This document shows, piece after piece, positions 34,593 through 44,236 of a DNA stretch of 64,000 bases (position 1 is its first letter; each line of letters opens with the position of its first letter). The stretch covers positions 1-64,000 of the forward strand of contig JBIOEA010000007.1 in assembly GCA_044445605.1 (NCBI GenBank), read 5' to 3'. A program made the translations under genes and the position numbers. The DNA is from CAWKDC01 sp044445605 (GTDB lineage Bacteria > Pseudomonadota > Gammaproteobacteria > JABCZS01). The notes under the pieces are model-generated. The model saw nothing but the letters and a program-made list of their open reading frames with translations. It had not been told where the DNA came from and did not search any database.

Positions 34593-36605
34593 CTAAGGCG
34601 TGACAACATTAAACCACAGGTCAAATTTATCGAGCAGTCCAATGAACTGCGACAAGGTACCGGCATTGCCATTCAGTTTAATGGAGCCATCTTTGACGCT
34701 ATCGATGACAGATATTGACCCTAAAATCATTTCATTCAATTTGGCGCGATTGAATGTCACGGTGACATCGGCTTTTTCGGAGACTTCCCCGGGGAAGTAA
34801 TTGAGCACGCCATTTTTAACGGTGATGCGATATTGTTGATTCAGATCGGGCAGGACCCAATTCATACTGATATTCACATTAGCTGCTTTTGGGCCATTTA
34901 ATCGAATGGCGAGGTAATCAAGAATCATGTCCATCGGCATGGCTGCGACAATATCGGGTGATACGGTGGATGCGGCTGGGAATGATTTGACACCATTGCG
35001 TAATTCTTGTGCACCGGTCAGGTAAAAATTACGCCATGGCGCACTTTCGGCTTGGTAGCCCATTTGTTCGAGCGCGTTGGCGAGCAAATGGCGTGCTTCT
35101 GTATTTTGAGGATCGGCGAAGACAACCTCGTTTAATACTTGTGCAACCCAGCGGTATTGACCTGCATCATAATCTTTTTTGGCTTTTTCTATCACTGCGG
35201 CAGCGCCACCCATGTATTCAATGGATTTTTTACTTGTTTCAACGGGAGGCAGAGGATACAAGTGTGAAGGATTGGCATCAAACCATCCTAGATAACGTTG
35301 ATACACTGCTTTCACGTCGTGATTGACCGTACCGTAATAACCTCGGTCGGCCCACGTTGCCTGCAAATTGGCTGGTAAAGCAACCATTTCAGCAATTTCA
35401 GTCATGGTGTGACCTTCGTTGGCCAATCGCAATGTTTGATCATGAATGTATTTATAAGCATCGCGTTGATTTTCCATCAGTGTGATGATCTCATCATGGC
35501 CCCACGTGGGCCAGTGATGGCTAGAAAACATCACTGTCGTGCTGTCGCCATAACGTTTAATGGATTCATTAATGTGCTTGACCCAGCTGACCGCATCGCG
35601 CACGGTTGCGCCGCGCAAGCTATACAAGTTGTGGAGTGTGTGTGTGATATTTTCAGCCATGCACAGGGCATGCAAAGATGGGATGAAAAAATTCATTTCA
35701 CTGGGTGCTTCGGTATTCGGTGTTAATTGGAATTCAAATGCTAGATTGCCTAAGGTCATCAGTTCGCCTGTTTGTGCGACGCTGTGTGTGGGTGGAATGA
35801 GCGTGACAGTGCCTGATGAAACGGCTTTCCCTAAACCTGCATCGACGCTGCCTTTGGGATCTTGAGGCAGGAGTGAACCATACATATACATAGCACGACG
35901 TGACATGGCGTTACCTGCCATCACGTTTTCGCTGATGGCATGTTCCATGAATCCAATCGGTGCGATGATTTGCACTTTGCCACTTTTTACATCTGCTTCA
36001 TCCACAATCCCGCGCACACCACCAAAATGATCTACGTGGCTGTGGGTATAAATGACCGCAATGACGGGTTTGGGCCCAACGGTTTCATTGACCAAATCGA
36101 GCCCGGCTTTGGCTGTTTCGGCGCTCATCAGGGGATCGACGACCACATAACCATTGCCAGCATCAATGATGGTCATGACCGAAATATCGTACCCGCGAAT
36201 TTGATAAATCTGGTCAATGACTTTAAATAAACCATAGTTCATGTTTAATAAGGACATACGCCATAAACTGGGGTTAACCGTGTCAGGGGAGCGCAAATTC
36301 ATGTTTTCAAAGGTCATGAATTTATCGAGACTCCAAACGGGTGCCCCATTGGCTGTCATGATATTGAGGCCTTTGGGCTGCTTCAACAGGTTTTGTGATG
36401 CGTGGGTGAAGTCGTCCATGTTCCCAAAAGGGAGCGATTTAAGGAACTGAGCCTGGCTGGACATGGTACTGATAGAGGCTTCTTGTGGCGCTGGGGCTTG
36501 TACTTCGACAGGAGTGGGTTCCGGGGCCGGATTCTTTTGTGGGCCAGGGGCTGCCGCAGCCAAAAGGGCTGTAATGAACAAAGCTTGAGAGTGTCCAGTG
36601 ATCAT
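34593..36605 (-). CDS. Alkyl sulfatase (SdsA-like metallo-beta-lactamase fold)
   Basis: Resembles type III alkyl sulfatases that hydrolyse primary alkyl sulfates such as SDS. The start MITGHSQALF (36605) is chosen over the longer frame to 36722 because GGAAG precedes it and the frame then opens with a hydrophobic leader and an Ala/Pro-rich stretch. The 670-residue protein has the zinc motif THSHVDHFGG near 186-195 and a later SSHHWPTWG. A C-terminal SCP2-like lipid-binding domain (VTVTFNRAKLNEMILG) completes the family plan. The leader suggests export to the periplasm. No regulator is adjacent. Confidence 0.9.
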   Translation of the reverse strand: MITGHSQALFITALLAAAAPGPQKNPAPEPTPVEVQAPAPQEASISTMSSQAQFLKSLPFGNMDDFTHASQNLLKQPKGLNIMTANGAPVWSLDKFMTFENMNLRSPDTVNPSLWRMSLLNMNYGLFKVIDQIYQIRGYDISVMTIIDAGNGYVVVDPLMSAETAKAGLDLVNETVGPKPVIAVIYTHSHVDHFGGVRGIVDEADVKSGKVQIIAPIGFMEHAISENVMAGNAMSRRAMYMYGSLLPQDPKGSVDAGLGKAVSSGTVTLIPPTHSVAQTGELMTLGNLAFEFQLTPNTEAPSEMNFFIPSLHALCMAENITHTLHNLYSLRGATVRDAVSWVKHINESIKRYGDSTTVMFSSHHWPTWGHDEIITLMENQRDAYKYIHDQTLRLANEGHTMTEIAEMVALPANLQATWADRGYYGTVNHDVKAVYQRYLGWFDANPSHLYPLPPVETSKKSIEYMGGAAAVIEKAKKDYDAGQYRWVAQVLNEVVFADPQNTEARHLLANALEQMGYQAESAPWRNFYLTGAQELRNGVKSFPAASTVSPDIVAAMPMDMILDYLAIRLNGPKAANVNISMNWVLPDLNQQYRITVKNGVLNYFPGEVSEKADVTVTFNRAKLNEMILGSISVIDSVKDGSIKLNGNAGTLSQFIGLLDKFDLWFNVVTP

Positions 36606-36687
36606 GTCTTCTTCCTTGAAGGTATTCTTAAGGAAAGGATAGCTCAAAAAATGATATTTTTCCTCGCAAATGACCATAGTTGGCAAA

Positions 36688-36716
36688 TTGACACGCGAAG
36701 TTTCTCGTGGTACCCT
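36688..36716 (+). promoter_or_regulatory. Promoter for the 849-aa unknown gene
   Basis: A perfect TTGACA at 36688-36693 and a weak TACCCT at 36711-36716, 17 bases apart. It lies about 30 bases ahead of the ATG at 36749. Confidence 0.45.
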
Positions 36717-36748
36717 GGCCACCTATTTGTACGCAGTTGGGGTGTTTC

Positions 36749-39298
36749 ATGCTTGAGAATCGAGTTGAATTGTTATCTGGGGTAGCAAAGAAGCTATTTA
36801 ATAATGATTCATTCATTGACACTTCATCCCGGTACAATGACTTTGGATCCCAGTTTTTAGCTGCTTTAAATAAGGCAGAGATGATTGCTAAAAATGCGAA
36901 TACTCAGGCATTTGTGATAAAGAAGACCAAAATTGTCATAGAGTGTTTCCCCGGTGTACTCGTTGGTTATGCAGAAAAACAGAAAAATCACGATCTGAGG
37001 GAAAAGTTACTTCGACTCACAGCTTCCCAGGAGACCGGCAGCATAGGTGCCAGTCTCTTTCAACTGATCGTCTTCCTTGAAGAGTCCGAGCGGATGCTCA
37101 ATAAAGCGACCGATCCTGCGAGAGTCAAGAAGGCCAATGAGTATATTAGGGGATTTTTCAGTGAGCTTCGTGTGCTTAGCAGCCTTTGTGATAGTGACCT
37201 TAACCTGAATGAAGCCGTTTCATTTGTAGGCCTGATGAAAAAAGTCTTGGAACATTCTCGTTTTGTTAAGTTGAACAACAAAGATGATATTGACAAATGC
37301 TTTGAATTTAACTTAAGAAGGTTGGCAGTATATGCTGTTGATAAAGCTAGGCGTTCATTCGGTCAGCATGTGGGTGGGAAGTTGACCCATTATGATGCCG
37401 ACATAAAAGTTTTCGTCGATTTTCTATTAAATGACAAATTAATTCTTTCAAACGAAAAGCTAAGGAAAGAGCTTTGCAGCGATCTCATGAACGCATTTAA
37501 AACATTTCATGATAAGCATGCGAATCATTACATTACAAGCTTTGAGTCCGCTCATACGTATAATCAAATGATGGATTGCGCAAGTAAGGCCGCAAAAAAC
37601 CTGAGAAGCGTTTTATCCTATGAAGATGTGTCGTGGATAAAAGATGTTAAATCATATGACATGGTTAAATTTAATCATAATATGATGCGTATGCCAGATG
37701 TGGTGAGTGCTTTTATGGTCTCTGGAGCTGTGGTAAGTTTTTTGCTGTATTTATCTACTGTTAAGCATTTGTTTGATGATGCTGTATTCCTGTCCAAAGA
37801 GGAGATGCGAGGGCTTCATCAGGATAAGCATTTTTATGAAGATACGGTATATCTCCTGGCCGCTACGTATTTAGCATATCTTTTTGTTCGAGGGGATAAT
37901 AAGGATAAACGAAAATTTATCATTTTTCCATCGGTTGCGTTGACGCTTGATGAGCTCTTTGATAAGCCATGCGAATGGGGCCCGAAGGAAATAGATGAAG
38001 ACGTTTTCTATGATGCGGAACAGGGTAAAGATGAAGATTTGTTTTTTGATGCGGTCGATAGCTCAGTGATGATCAAAGAGAATATTGCGCCTCTGCCCGT
38101 CCGGAAGTTTCTTTCAGAAGAGAGAATGCACACTCTTTTAAAAGATACCTATAGAAAAGTAAAAAATGAAGTTGAATCCAGAGCTGTTGGAGCAGGTGAG
38201 CTTTTCGGTGAAACAGCCAGGCCAGTGGTGAAAGCGCAGCTTAATATGATTCGGTTGCGGTTTTTTGATCTTGAGAAATCTGCGCACTTTTTTATGGATG
38301 ATCAATTTAAAGAAGATAATTTTCGTGATGCGCTCATTAACGAATGGAATAGCGTGTTAGATGCAAATGACTTGCCAGTGCTTGTGATGCGCATCCAACA
38401 AGAAATCAAGGTTCAAAAAGAGCCTGAAACACCCAGGAAATTCGACACGACCGTTGTTTCAAGTGCTTCATCGGATAAAATCCAGGTTGATGTGGATTTG
38501 AAACCGTCTTCTCAAGTTGCTCAGGCACCCCTAGTCATTTTTTCTAAGGTATCAAGTGCTGATCCCGTTTTAGTAAAGGAAGTTGTTTCTTGTGCTCGAC
38601 GCTATATTCCTCGCGTCGACAGCGATGACGGCGCGGCCCAGTTCGAGGCATTATTGGTGTTGAAATACGATTTGAGCTTGATCTGTAAAGCGCTGTGCTT
38701 CGTTGAGCATGAGGATAATGCTCTTTATAATGCCATGATATCAAATCAATCTTATCCCACGCCCCAACAAATGCTTGCCGAACTCGAAGATGAGAATATT
38801 GAAAACAGTGATGACCAGAGAATCGTGTATTACACGACTGCTCTTGAACAGCTATGTTCTTTAAAAAACTTCAATGTGATAAATGGCGTTCCGCTCGAAT
38901 TAAGCGTAGAGACTCTGCCAACGAACGTGAACAATGCTGATAACACATTATTATTGCAGAACAAACTAGACGCATTAAAAACCCTTATCAACAGCTTTCA
39001 TGAGAAATACGATCTTGATACGGTTATTCCGCCATCCAAGAAAAAAGCCTACATTATGGCTATCGTTGAGTCATTTAAAATGTGGGAACAAATGACGTCT
39101 GGATTGTCTAATGATCATCTGCTGGAAGTGAATGATCATGTGCTTAAACGCTTTCAGGGCGTCAAGGATGCGTTGAGTGATTATTCAACTCACAAAACCA
39201 TGGATAAGATGCAGCATGAAGATTTGCGCGCTATTTTGGAAAACAAGGCATTTATTTATGAAGTTCACGGCAGTAAGCCAAAAATGAATAATAACTGA
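36749..39298 (+). CDS. Large protein of unknown function, 849 aa
   Basis: No family recognised. The start MLENRVELL (36749) follows GGGGTG at suitable spacing; a frame to 36707 has no such site. Most of the protein is charged and helical, with likely coiled segments. Two hydrophobic segments lie near 317-340 (VVSAFMVSGAVVSFLLYL) and 367-382 (VYLLAATYLAYLFVRG), separated by a short charged loop. Acidic stretches follow near 415-440 (IDEDVFYDAEQGKDEDLFF). It stands alone between the sulfatase and the flavin oxidase. The size, helix-rich soluble ends and internal membrane pair fit a secreted effector or a membrane scaffold; neither is shown. Confidence 0.7.
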   Translation: MLENRVELLSGVAKKLFNNDSFIDTSSRYNDFGSQFLAALNKAEMIAKNANTQAFVIKKTKIVIECFPGVLVGYAEKQKNHDLREKLLRLTASQETGSIGASLFQLIVFLEESERMLNKATDPARVKKANEYIRGFFSELRVLSSLCDSDLNLNEAVSFVGLMKKVLEHSRFVKLNNKDDIDKCFEFNLRRLAVYAVDKARRSFGQHVGGKLTHYDADIKVFVDFLLNDKLILSNEKLRKELCSDLMNAFKTFHDKHANHYITSFESAHTYNQMMDCASKAAKNLRSVLSYEDVSWIKDVKSYDMVKFNHNMMRMPDVVSAFMVSGAVVSFLLYLSTVKHLFDDAVFLSKEEMRGLHQDKHFYEDTVYLLAATYLAYLFVRGDNKDKRKFIIFPSVALTLDELFDKPCEWGPKEIDEDVFYDAEQGKDEDLFFDAVDSSVMIKENIAPLPVRKFLSEERMHTLLKDTYRKVKNEVESRAVGAGELFGETARPVVKAQLNMIRLRFFDLEKSAHFFMDDQFKEDNFRDALINEWNSVLDANDLPVLVMRIQQEIKVQKEPETPRKFDTTVVSSASSDKIQVDVDLKPSSQVAQAPLVIFSKVSSADPVLVKEVVSCARRYIPRVDSDDGAAQFEALLVLKYDLSLICKALCFVEHEDNALYNAMISNQSYPTPQQMLAELEDENIENSDDQRIVYYTTALEQLCSLKNFNVINGVPLELSVETLPTNVNNADNTLLLQNKLDALKTLINSFHEKYDLDTVIPPSKKKAYIMAIVESFKMWEQMTSGLSNDHLLEVNDHVLKRFQGVKDALSDYSTHKTMDKMQHEDLRAILENKAFIYEVHGSKPKMNNN

Positions 39299-39464
39299 GT
39301 CATGGAACTGTAGAGAATAGGAGCGCTGTTACCACTCGTATCTGGAAAGCTTTCTAAAATCAAGAGTCAGGGATGCGGCAACGCTTTGTTTTCATGTGCT
39401 ATATTCGTATCAATGATCAATTGCGAATGGAAATTCACCTTAATAAGCCATGGAGGGCAAAAAA

Positions 39465-40805
39465 ATGACCACAAAGTTTGATGGGCATGTATTTCATCGC
39501 GGTGAGCATGGATATGAAGAAGCGCGCAGAGGAAGTGTTTGGTGTGCAGGTGTTGCAGATCGCTATCCAGAGATGATCATTCAAGCTAAAAACGAGAATG
39601 ACGTGATTGCTGCGGTCAAGCTTGCCAATGAGAAAGGCTTGAGATTGAGCGTGCGTTCAGGCGGCCACAGCTGGCCTAACAACCATTTGCGTGAAGGTTG
39701 TTTAATGCTGGATATCAATCAGCTTAACGATTATTCTATTGATCCTAAATCCATGACGGCGACGGCTCAACCTGGCCTGCACGGTTCCGATCTCAATAAA
39801 GTGCTCAGCACATATGAATTATATTTTCCGACAGGGCATTGTACGAGCGTTTCAATTGGTGGTTATTTGCTTCAAGGTGGATTTGGCTGGAATGGCCGCG
39901 TTTACGGTCCAGCATGCATGAGTGTGATTGGCATAGATGCGGTCACTGCGGATGGCAAGCTTATCCACGCAGATGAGCATGAAAATGCAGATCTGTTGTG
40001 GGCAGCACGAGGCGCAGGGCCAGGTTTTTTTGCAGTGGTTACGCGTTACTATATCAAAGTATATCCCAGGCATCGGATCACCATGAATAGTACTTATGTT
40101 TATCCGCTGGATGTTTTTGAAGAAGTGTTTCGTTGGTCACATGAGATTGGCCGTGAAACCACATGTGAAATCAATACGCTGGTGTCACGCTCAGAAGCAG
40201 CAAACAATCAACCCGTTATTACCCTCCTGGCGACAGCCTTTGGCGATAGTGAGGTACATTGTCGAGAAATGTTGGCATTGTATGAAACATGCCCCGTCCG
40301 TGATCGTGCGATGGTAGCAAATGTATACCAACGTTCTAGTCTTTCTCAAAACACACAAGTAGGGTCTGAAGGACATTATTGGCCACGCATGCGATATGTC
40401 GCAGACAATATATGGACGCATGCAAAGTTTGATGATCTGATTCCTGGTTTGAGGAAGATTGTTGATACGTTACCGCCTGCACCGACTCACATGGTATGGT
40501 TCAATTGGGGTTCTACGAATACTGTAAAAAGACCTGATATGGCTTTTTCATTGGAAGATGATTTTTATTATGCTGTATATGCAGCGTGGAGTGATCCTGA
40601 AGACGACGACAAATATAAACGGTGGGTCACTGAGCGCATGAGAGAACTTGAACCGTTTTCGTCAGGTATTCAATTGGCAGATGAGAATTTAATCAACAGG
40701 CCCGCACGGTTTATGAAGGATGAGAATCTGAAGCGTTTGGACGAACTACGCAGCAAATATGACCCGAATAATTTATTTTATCCTTGGTTGGGTCGGCCAT
40801 GGTAA
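39465..40805 (+). CDS. FAD-linked oxidase, berberine-bridge type
   Basis: PCMH-type flavoprotein oxidase with a C-terminal berberine-bridge segment (YDPNNLFYPWLGRPW). I start at MTTKFDGHVF (39465), with GGAGGG upstream; the longer frame adds five residues that include that site. Both covalent flavin attachment residues appear present: His68 in RSGGHSW and Cys126 in TGHCTSVSIGG, implying a bicovalent FAD. No signal peptide is seen. Substrates of such bacterial enzymes are often sugars, phenolics or small oligomers; this one cannot be assigned. It overlaps the downstream outer-membrane protein gene. Confidence 0.88.
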   Translation: MTTKFDGHVFHRGEHGYEEARRGSVWCAGVADRYPEMIIQAKNENDVIAAVKLANEKGLRLSVRSGGHSWPNNHLREGCLMLDINQLNDYSIDPKSMTATAQPGLHGSDLNKVLSTYELYFPTGHCTSVSIGGYLLQGGFGWNGRVYGPACMSVIGIDAVTADGKLIHADEHENADLLWAARGAGPGFFAVVTRYYIKVYPRHRITMNSTYVYPLDVFEEVFRWSHEIGRETTCEINTLVSRSEAANNQPVITLLATAFGDSEVHCREMLALYETCPVRDRAMVANVYQRSSLSQNTQVGSEGHYWPRMRYVADNIWTHAKFDDLIPGLRKIVDTLPPAPTHMVWFNWGSTNTVKRPDMAFSLEDDFYYAVYAAWSDPEDDDKYKRWVTERMRELEPFSSGIQLADENLINRPARFMKDENLKRLDELRSKYDPNNLFYPWLGRPW

Positions 40806-41734
40806 AACGTTTTCTACTCATTGGGTTTATGCTGATAGCATGTAACGCTCGTGTTCACGCAGAAGAAAATGGGGTAGGGCATTGGATCCCAGGTCAAATC
40901 CCATTTTTTGCAGGAATGATGCCGCCTGACAAAGGACTCTATGTAAGAGAAAGCAATTACATGTACAGTGGAACACTGAGTGATAAAATAGGTGTGCCCA
41001 TAGGAAATGAGGTTGTATTTAACTCTAAGCGCGTTATTTATGTTGACACCTTTATTTTCAATTATGTATTTGCGCCTAAGCGAGCCGGATGGGTGCCTAA
41101 CGTATCCATGGATGTTGCCATTCCTTTTATGTATTTTAAAAATAGCGTGACGCTAACACCGACGTCATTTGCGGAAAGTCAAAGCAGCTATAATTTATCT
41201 GATGTGATAATAACGCCTATTAATCTCGGTTGGGATTTTCAACAATACCATTGGACGGCAGGCATCAATGTTTATGCGCCAACAGGCCCGTACAGCGTGA
41301 ATTCGCTGGTGCCCTCTGGGTATAATTATTGGACATTTGAGCCTGCCATCGGGTTCACCTATTATGACCCAGGCAACAGGATAGAACTAACGTTCTATGC
41401 AGGCATTGATTTCAATACAATCAATTATGCTGCCGAATATAAAACTGGGGATCAATTCCATGTGGATTGGATTGCCGCAAAATATTTTAATCATGGTTTC
41501 GCGATGGGGTTAGGTGGGTATGTGTATGATCAGGTAACGGGCGACAGTGGCACAGGTGCTGTGCTGGGGGCATACAAAGATTACATTTTCTCGCTCGGAC
41601 CTGTTTTTCGTTATGCAGACGAAATCATGAAAGTGCCCTTGAGCATTGAATTAAAAGTCCTTCCTCGAATCAGAGCTGTAAATGCACCTGATGGAACTGC
41701 GGCTTGGCTGAATTTTAATTTGACATTTAAGTAA
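40799..41734 (+). CDS. SphA/MetA-like outer membrane protein (meta-pathway phenol family, PF13557)
   Basis: Resembles the outer-membrane proteins found in aromatic-degradation operons and thought to pass hydrophobic compounds. The ATG at 40799 (MVKRFLLIGFML) sits across the stop of the oxidase gene. A signal peptide is likely cut after RVHA; the LIAC sequence inside it could alternatively be a lipobox. The rest alternates polar and hydrophobic residues with many Tyr/Phe/Trp, as in a beta barrel, and ends WLNFNLTFK with a terminal aromatic nearby. Coupling with the flavin oxidase suggests an uptake and oxidation pair, which is inference. Confidence 0.78.
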   Translation: MVKRFLLIGFMLIACNARVHAEENGVGHWIPGQIPFFAGMMPPDKGLYVRESNYMYSGTLSDKIGVPIGNEVVFNSKRVIYVDTFIFNYVFAPKRAGWVPNVSMDVAIPFMYFKNSVTLTPTSFAESQSSYNLSDVIITPINLGWDFQQYHWTAGINVYAPTGPYSVNSLVPSGYNYWTFEPAIGFTYYDPGNRIELTFYAGIDFNTINYAAEYKTGDQFHVDWIAAKYFNHGFAMGLGGYVYDQVTGDSGTGAVLGAYKDYIFSLGPVFRYADEIMKVPLSIELKVLPRIRAVNAPDGTAAWLNFNLTFK

Positions 41735-41753
41735 GCATTCGCGTTAATCCGTC

Positions 41754-42065
41754 TTACTTTTCCGTTTTGTCTTCTGGATCAATCGGTTTTTTGCTGCCGA
41801 CTTTAAGCTTATTGGTTTTGGCGAAAGCTAAGAGTTGCTCATACAATTCAGGATTGGTTGTTTTGAGTTTCTCGTCGACGAAAACGCACTTATTACCATC
41901 TTTCATGCCAGGTTTGAGGAGGGGAGAGTAGGTGATTCGGTGATTGTGAAAAGTCGCTAACGGGCCGCTGACACGTTCCGCCCAATCGCTAGGACGGAAA
42001 TCTTCGCCAGATTCGGTGACCCCTTCAATGATGAGGTGGCTTTTAGTTTCTTTATCGTTGCTCAT
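41754..42065 (-). CDS. DUF3579 family protein
   Basis: Small conserved protein of unknown role. The core LIIEGVTESGEDFRPSDWAERVSG is typical of DUF3579. The start MSNDKETK (42065) has AAGGG five bases upstream; a TTG start at 42080 would precede that site. The product is 103 residues with a lysine-rich end. It is divergent from rarA, a neighbour with which no functional link is known. Confidence 0.85.
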   Translation of the reverse strand: MSNDKETKSHLIIEGVTESGEDFRPSDWAERVSGPLATFHNHRITYSPLLKPGMKDGNKCVFVDEKLKTTNPELYEQLLAFAKTNKLKVGSKKPIDPEDKTEK

Positions 42066-42161
42066 GAAACCCTTACTCAATCAATGCGTTAATTCAAAAG
42101 ATGCGCGTATGATATCCTCAAAAGTGGTTGCTGTCCACCACAATATGATACAATCACCCGC

Positions 42162-43424
42162 ATGAATCCAATTCCGCTCAGTACGCGTGCGCGCCCCCAA
42201 TCCCTGGACGATTTTTTCGGCCAAGAACACTTATTAGGTGCTTCTGGCCCACTTTATCAGGCGCTGAAGGCGGGCAAGCTTCACAGCATGATTTTCTGGG
42301 GCCCTCCTGGCACCGGTAAAACCACGTTAGCGCACATCATCGCCCAACATTTCCAGGCCGACTTCCATGCTTTATCGGCCGTTTTGGCTGGCGTTAAAGA
42401 CATTCGTGATGTCGCTGCCCAAGCGGAAAGATCTGAGAAACCCACCTTACTCTTTTTAGACGAGATTCATCGTTTTAACAAGTCCCAACAGGACGCTTTA
42501 TTGCCCCATGTGGAATCGGGCCTCATTACCCTGATTGGGGCGACGACTGAGAACCCCTCATTTGCGCTGAATAATGCATTGTTATCCCGCGCACGGGTTT
42601 ATATCCTTAAAAGTTTAGAGCCTGCCACGATCGAGGCCATGTTAGCGCGTGCCCTAAGGTATGTCGATAGTCCAAAGCCTATTACGCCGGAAGCCTTAAA
42701 GGCGATGGCCAGTGCGGCTGATGGCGATGCTCGCCGTGCCTTGAATAGCCTTGAGATGGCGTTGGATTTGACGCCTGACGACGGTGAGGTCACTGAAGCG
42801 ACCGTGGCCCATGTTATCAAAAACACGTTATTGCGGTTTGATAAAGGCGGGGACGCTTGGTACGACCAAATATCGGCCCTCCATAAATCGGTGCGTGGGT
42901 CTGATCCCGATGCCGCTTTATATTGGATGGCCCGAATGCTGGTGGCCGGGTGTGATCCGATGTACCTCGCACGGCGCTTGGTTCGCATGAGCAATGAAGA
43001 CATTGGGAATGCAGATCCTCGTGCATTTGATTTAGCCATGAACGCTTGGCAAGCGATGGAGCGTTTAGGTTCGCCGGAAGGGGAGTTGGCCTTGGCGCAA
43101 ACCGTGGTTTACTTGGCGTGCGCACCTAAAAGCAATGCCGTGTACAAAGCCTACGGTGCGGCAACAGAGGCAGCACAAAAGTATGGCTCATTACCAGTGC
43201 CGCCACATTTATGCAATGCGCCGACAGCGCTGCTAAAATCTATAGGTCACGGTAAAGATTATCGGTATGCTCATGATGCGCCTAACGCGTATGTCCCCAA
43301 TGAGCAGTACTTCCCCGATAAAATGCCAAAGCAACGTTTTTATGAGCCTGTGCCACGTGGCATGGAAATTCAAATTAAAGAAAAGTTAGCATCACTGAGG
43401 GCTTTAGATGAAACCAATACTTGA
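42162..43424 (+). CDS. rarA: Replication-associated recombination protein A
   Basis: AAA+ ATPase (MgsA/WRNIP1 family) acting at stalled replication forks with SSB. The 420-residue length is typical. Walker A is GPPGTGKT (47-54), Walker B is LLFLDEIHRF (97-106) and sensor 1 is IGATTENPSF. The C-terminal tetramerisation region ends with the typical HDAPNAYVPNEQYFP. It overlaps pssA by 17 bases. Confidence 0.96.
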   Translation: MNPIPLSTRARPQSLDDFFGQEHLLGASGPLYQALKAGKLHSMIFWGPPGTGKTTLAHIIAQHFQADFHALSAVLAGVKDIRDVAAQAERSEKPTLLFLDEIHRFNKSQQDALLPHVESGLITLIGATTENPSFALNNALLSRARVYILKSLEPATIEAMLARALRYVDSPKPITPEALKAMASAADGDARRALNSLEMALDLTPDDGEVTEATVAHVIKNTLLRFDKGGDAWYDQISALHKSVRGSDPDAALYWMARMLVAGCDPMYLARRLVRMSNEDIGNADPRAFDLAMNAWQAMERLGSPEGELALAQTVVYLACAPKSNAVYKAYGAATEAAQKYGSLPVPPHLCNAPTALLKSIGHGKDYRYAHDAPNAYVPNEQYFPDKMPKQRFYEPVPRGMEIQIKEKLASLRALDETNT

Positions 43425-44151
43425 ACATCGTCGTAAAGGGATTTACCTGTTGCCGAATTTGTTTACCACGGCTGGCTTGTTTGCTGGGTTTTATGCCATT
43501 GTGGCTGCGATGCGTGGGCATTTCGATATCGCTGCAACGGCGATATTCATTGCCATGGTGATGGATGGCCTGGATGGGCGGATCGCGCGCTTGACACACA
43601 CAGAGAGTGCCTTCGGTGCACAGTATGATAGTTTAGCGGACATGGTGGCCTTTGGCGCTGCGCCAGCGTTGGTGGTTTATATGTGGAGCTTGAGCACATT
43701 GAAGTTTGGGTGGCTGGTTGCGTTTATTTATGCGGCAGCGGCGGCCTTGCGTTTGGCGCGGTTTAACACACAGATTGGCAAGGTAGATAAGCGCTTCTTT
43801 GTCGGTTTAGCGACAACGCCATCGGCGGGTGTCTTGGCTGGATATGTCTGGTCGATGGAAGAGTTAGGGATACATACGGGGATTGCCAGTGTCATAGGTG
43901 CTGTGCTCACGGTGATGGTCGGGATCTTGATGGTCAGCAATGTGCGTTACCATGGTTTTAAAAACATTGACCTGAAAGGGCATGTGCCGTTCATGGCATT
44001 GCTGGTGGTGGTGTTGATTTTTGTGGGTATCTCAGTAGACCCTCCCATTGTGTTATTTGTTATTTTTGCGGGTTATGCGCTGTCTGGGCCGATTTGGTCG
44101 TTGCAACGTCACGGTTGGCGTAGCTGGTTCCGAATGTTTCATCGAAAATGA
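43408..44151 (+). CDS. pssA: CDP-diacylglycerol-serine O-phosphatidyltransferase
   Basis: Integral membrane enzyme making phosphatidylserine, precursor of phosphatidylethanolamine. The CDP-alcohol phosphotransferase motif spans residues 53-78: DGLDGRIAR, then GAQYDSLAD. Several membrane helices follow. The 247-residue size fits the membrane-bound type of Gram-positive bacteria and many proteobacteria rather than the peripheral E. coli enzyme. Its start lies inside rarA, so the two are likely co-translated. Confidence 0.93.
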   Translation: MKPILEHRRKGIYLLPNLFTTAGLFAGFYAIVAAMRGHFDIAATAIFIAMVMDGLDGRIARLTHTESAFGAQYDSLADMVAFGAAPALVVYMWSLSTLKFGWLVAFIYAAAAALRLARFNTQIGKVDKRFFVGLATTPSAGVLAGYVWSMEELGIHTGIASVIGAVLTVMVGILMVSNVRYHGFKNIDLKGHVPFMALLVVVLIFVGISVDPPIVLFVIFAGYALSGPIWSLQRHGWRSWFRMFHRK

Positions 44152-44236
44152 GAAAAATTCCCTGTAACCTCTTGTTTTATTTCGCGCAAACTCATACAAT
44201 CTGAGACATCAAACTCTTTGTTATAAGCGAGTGTTT

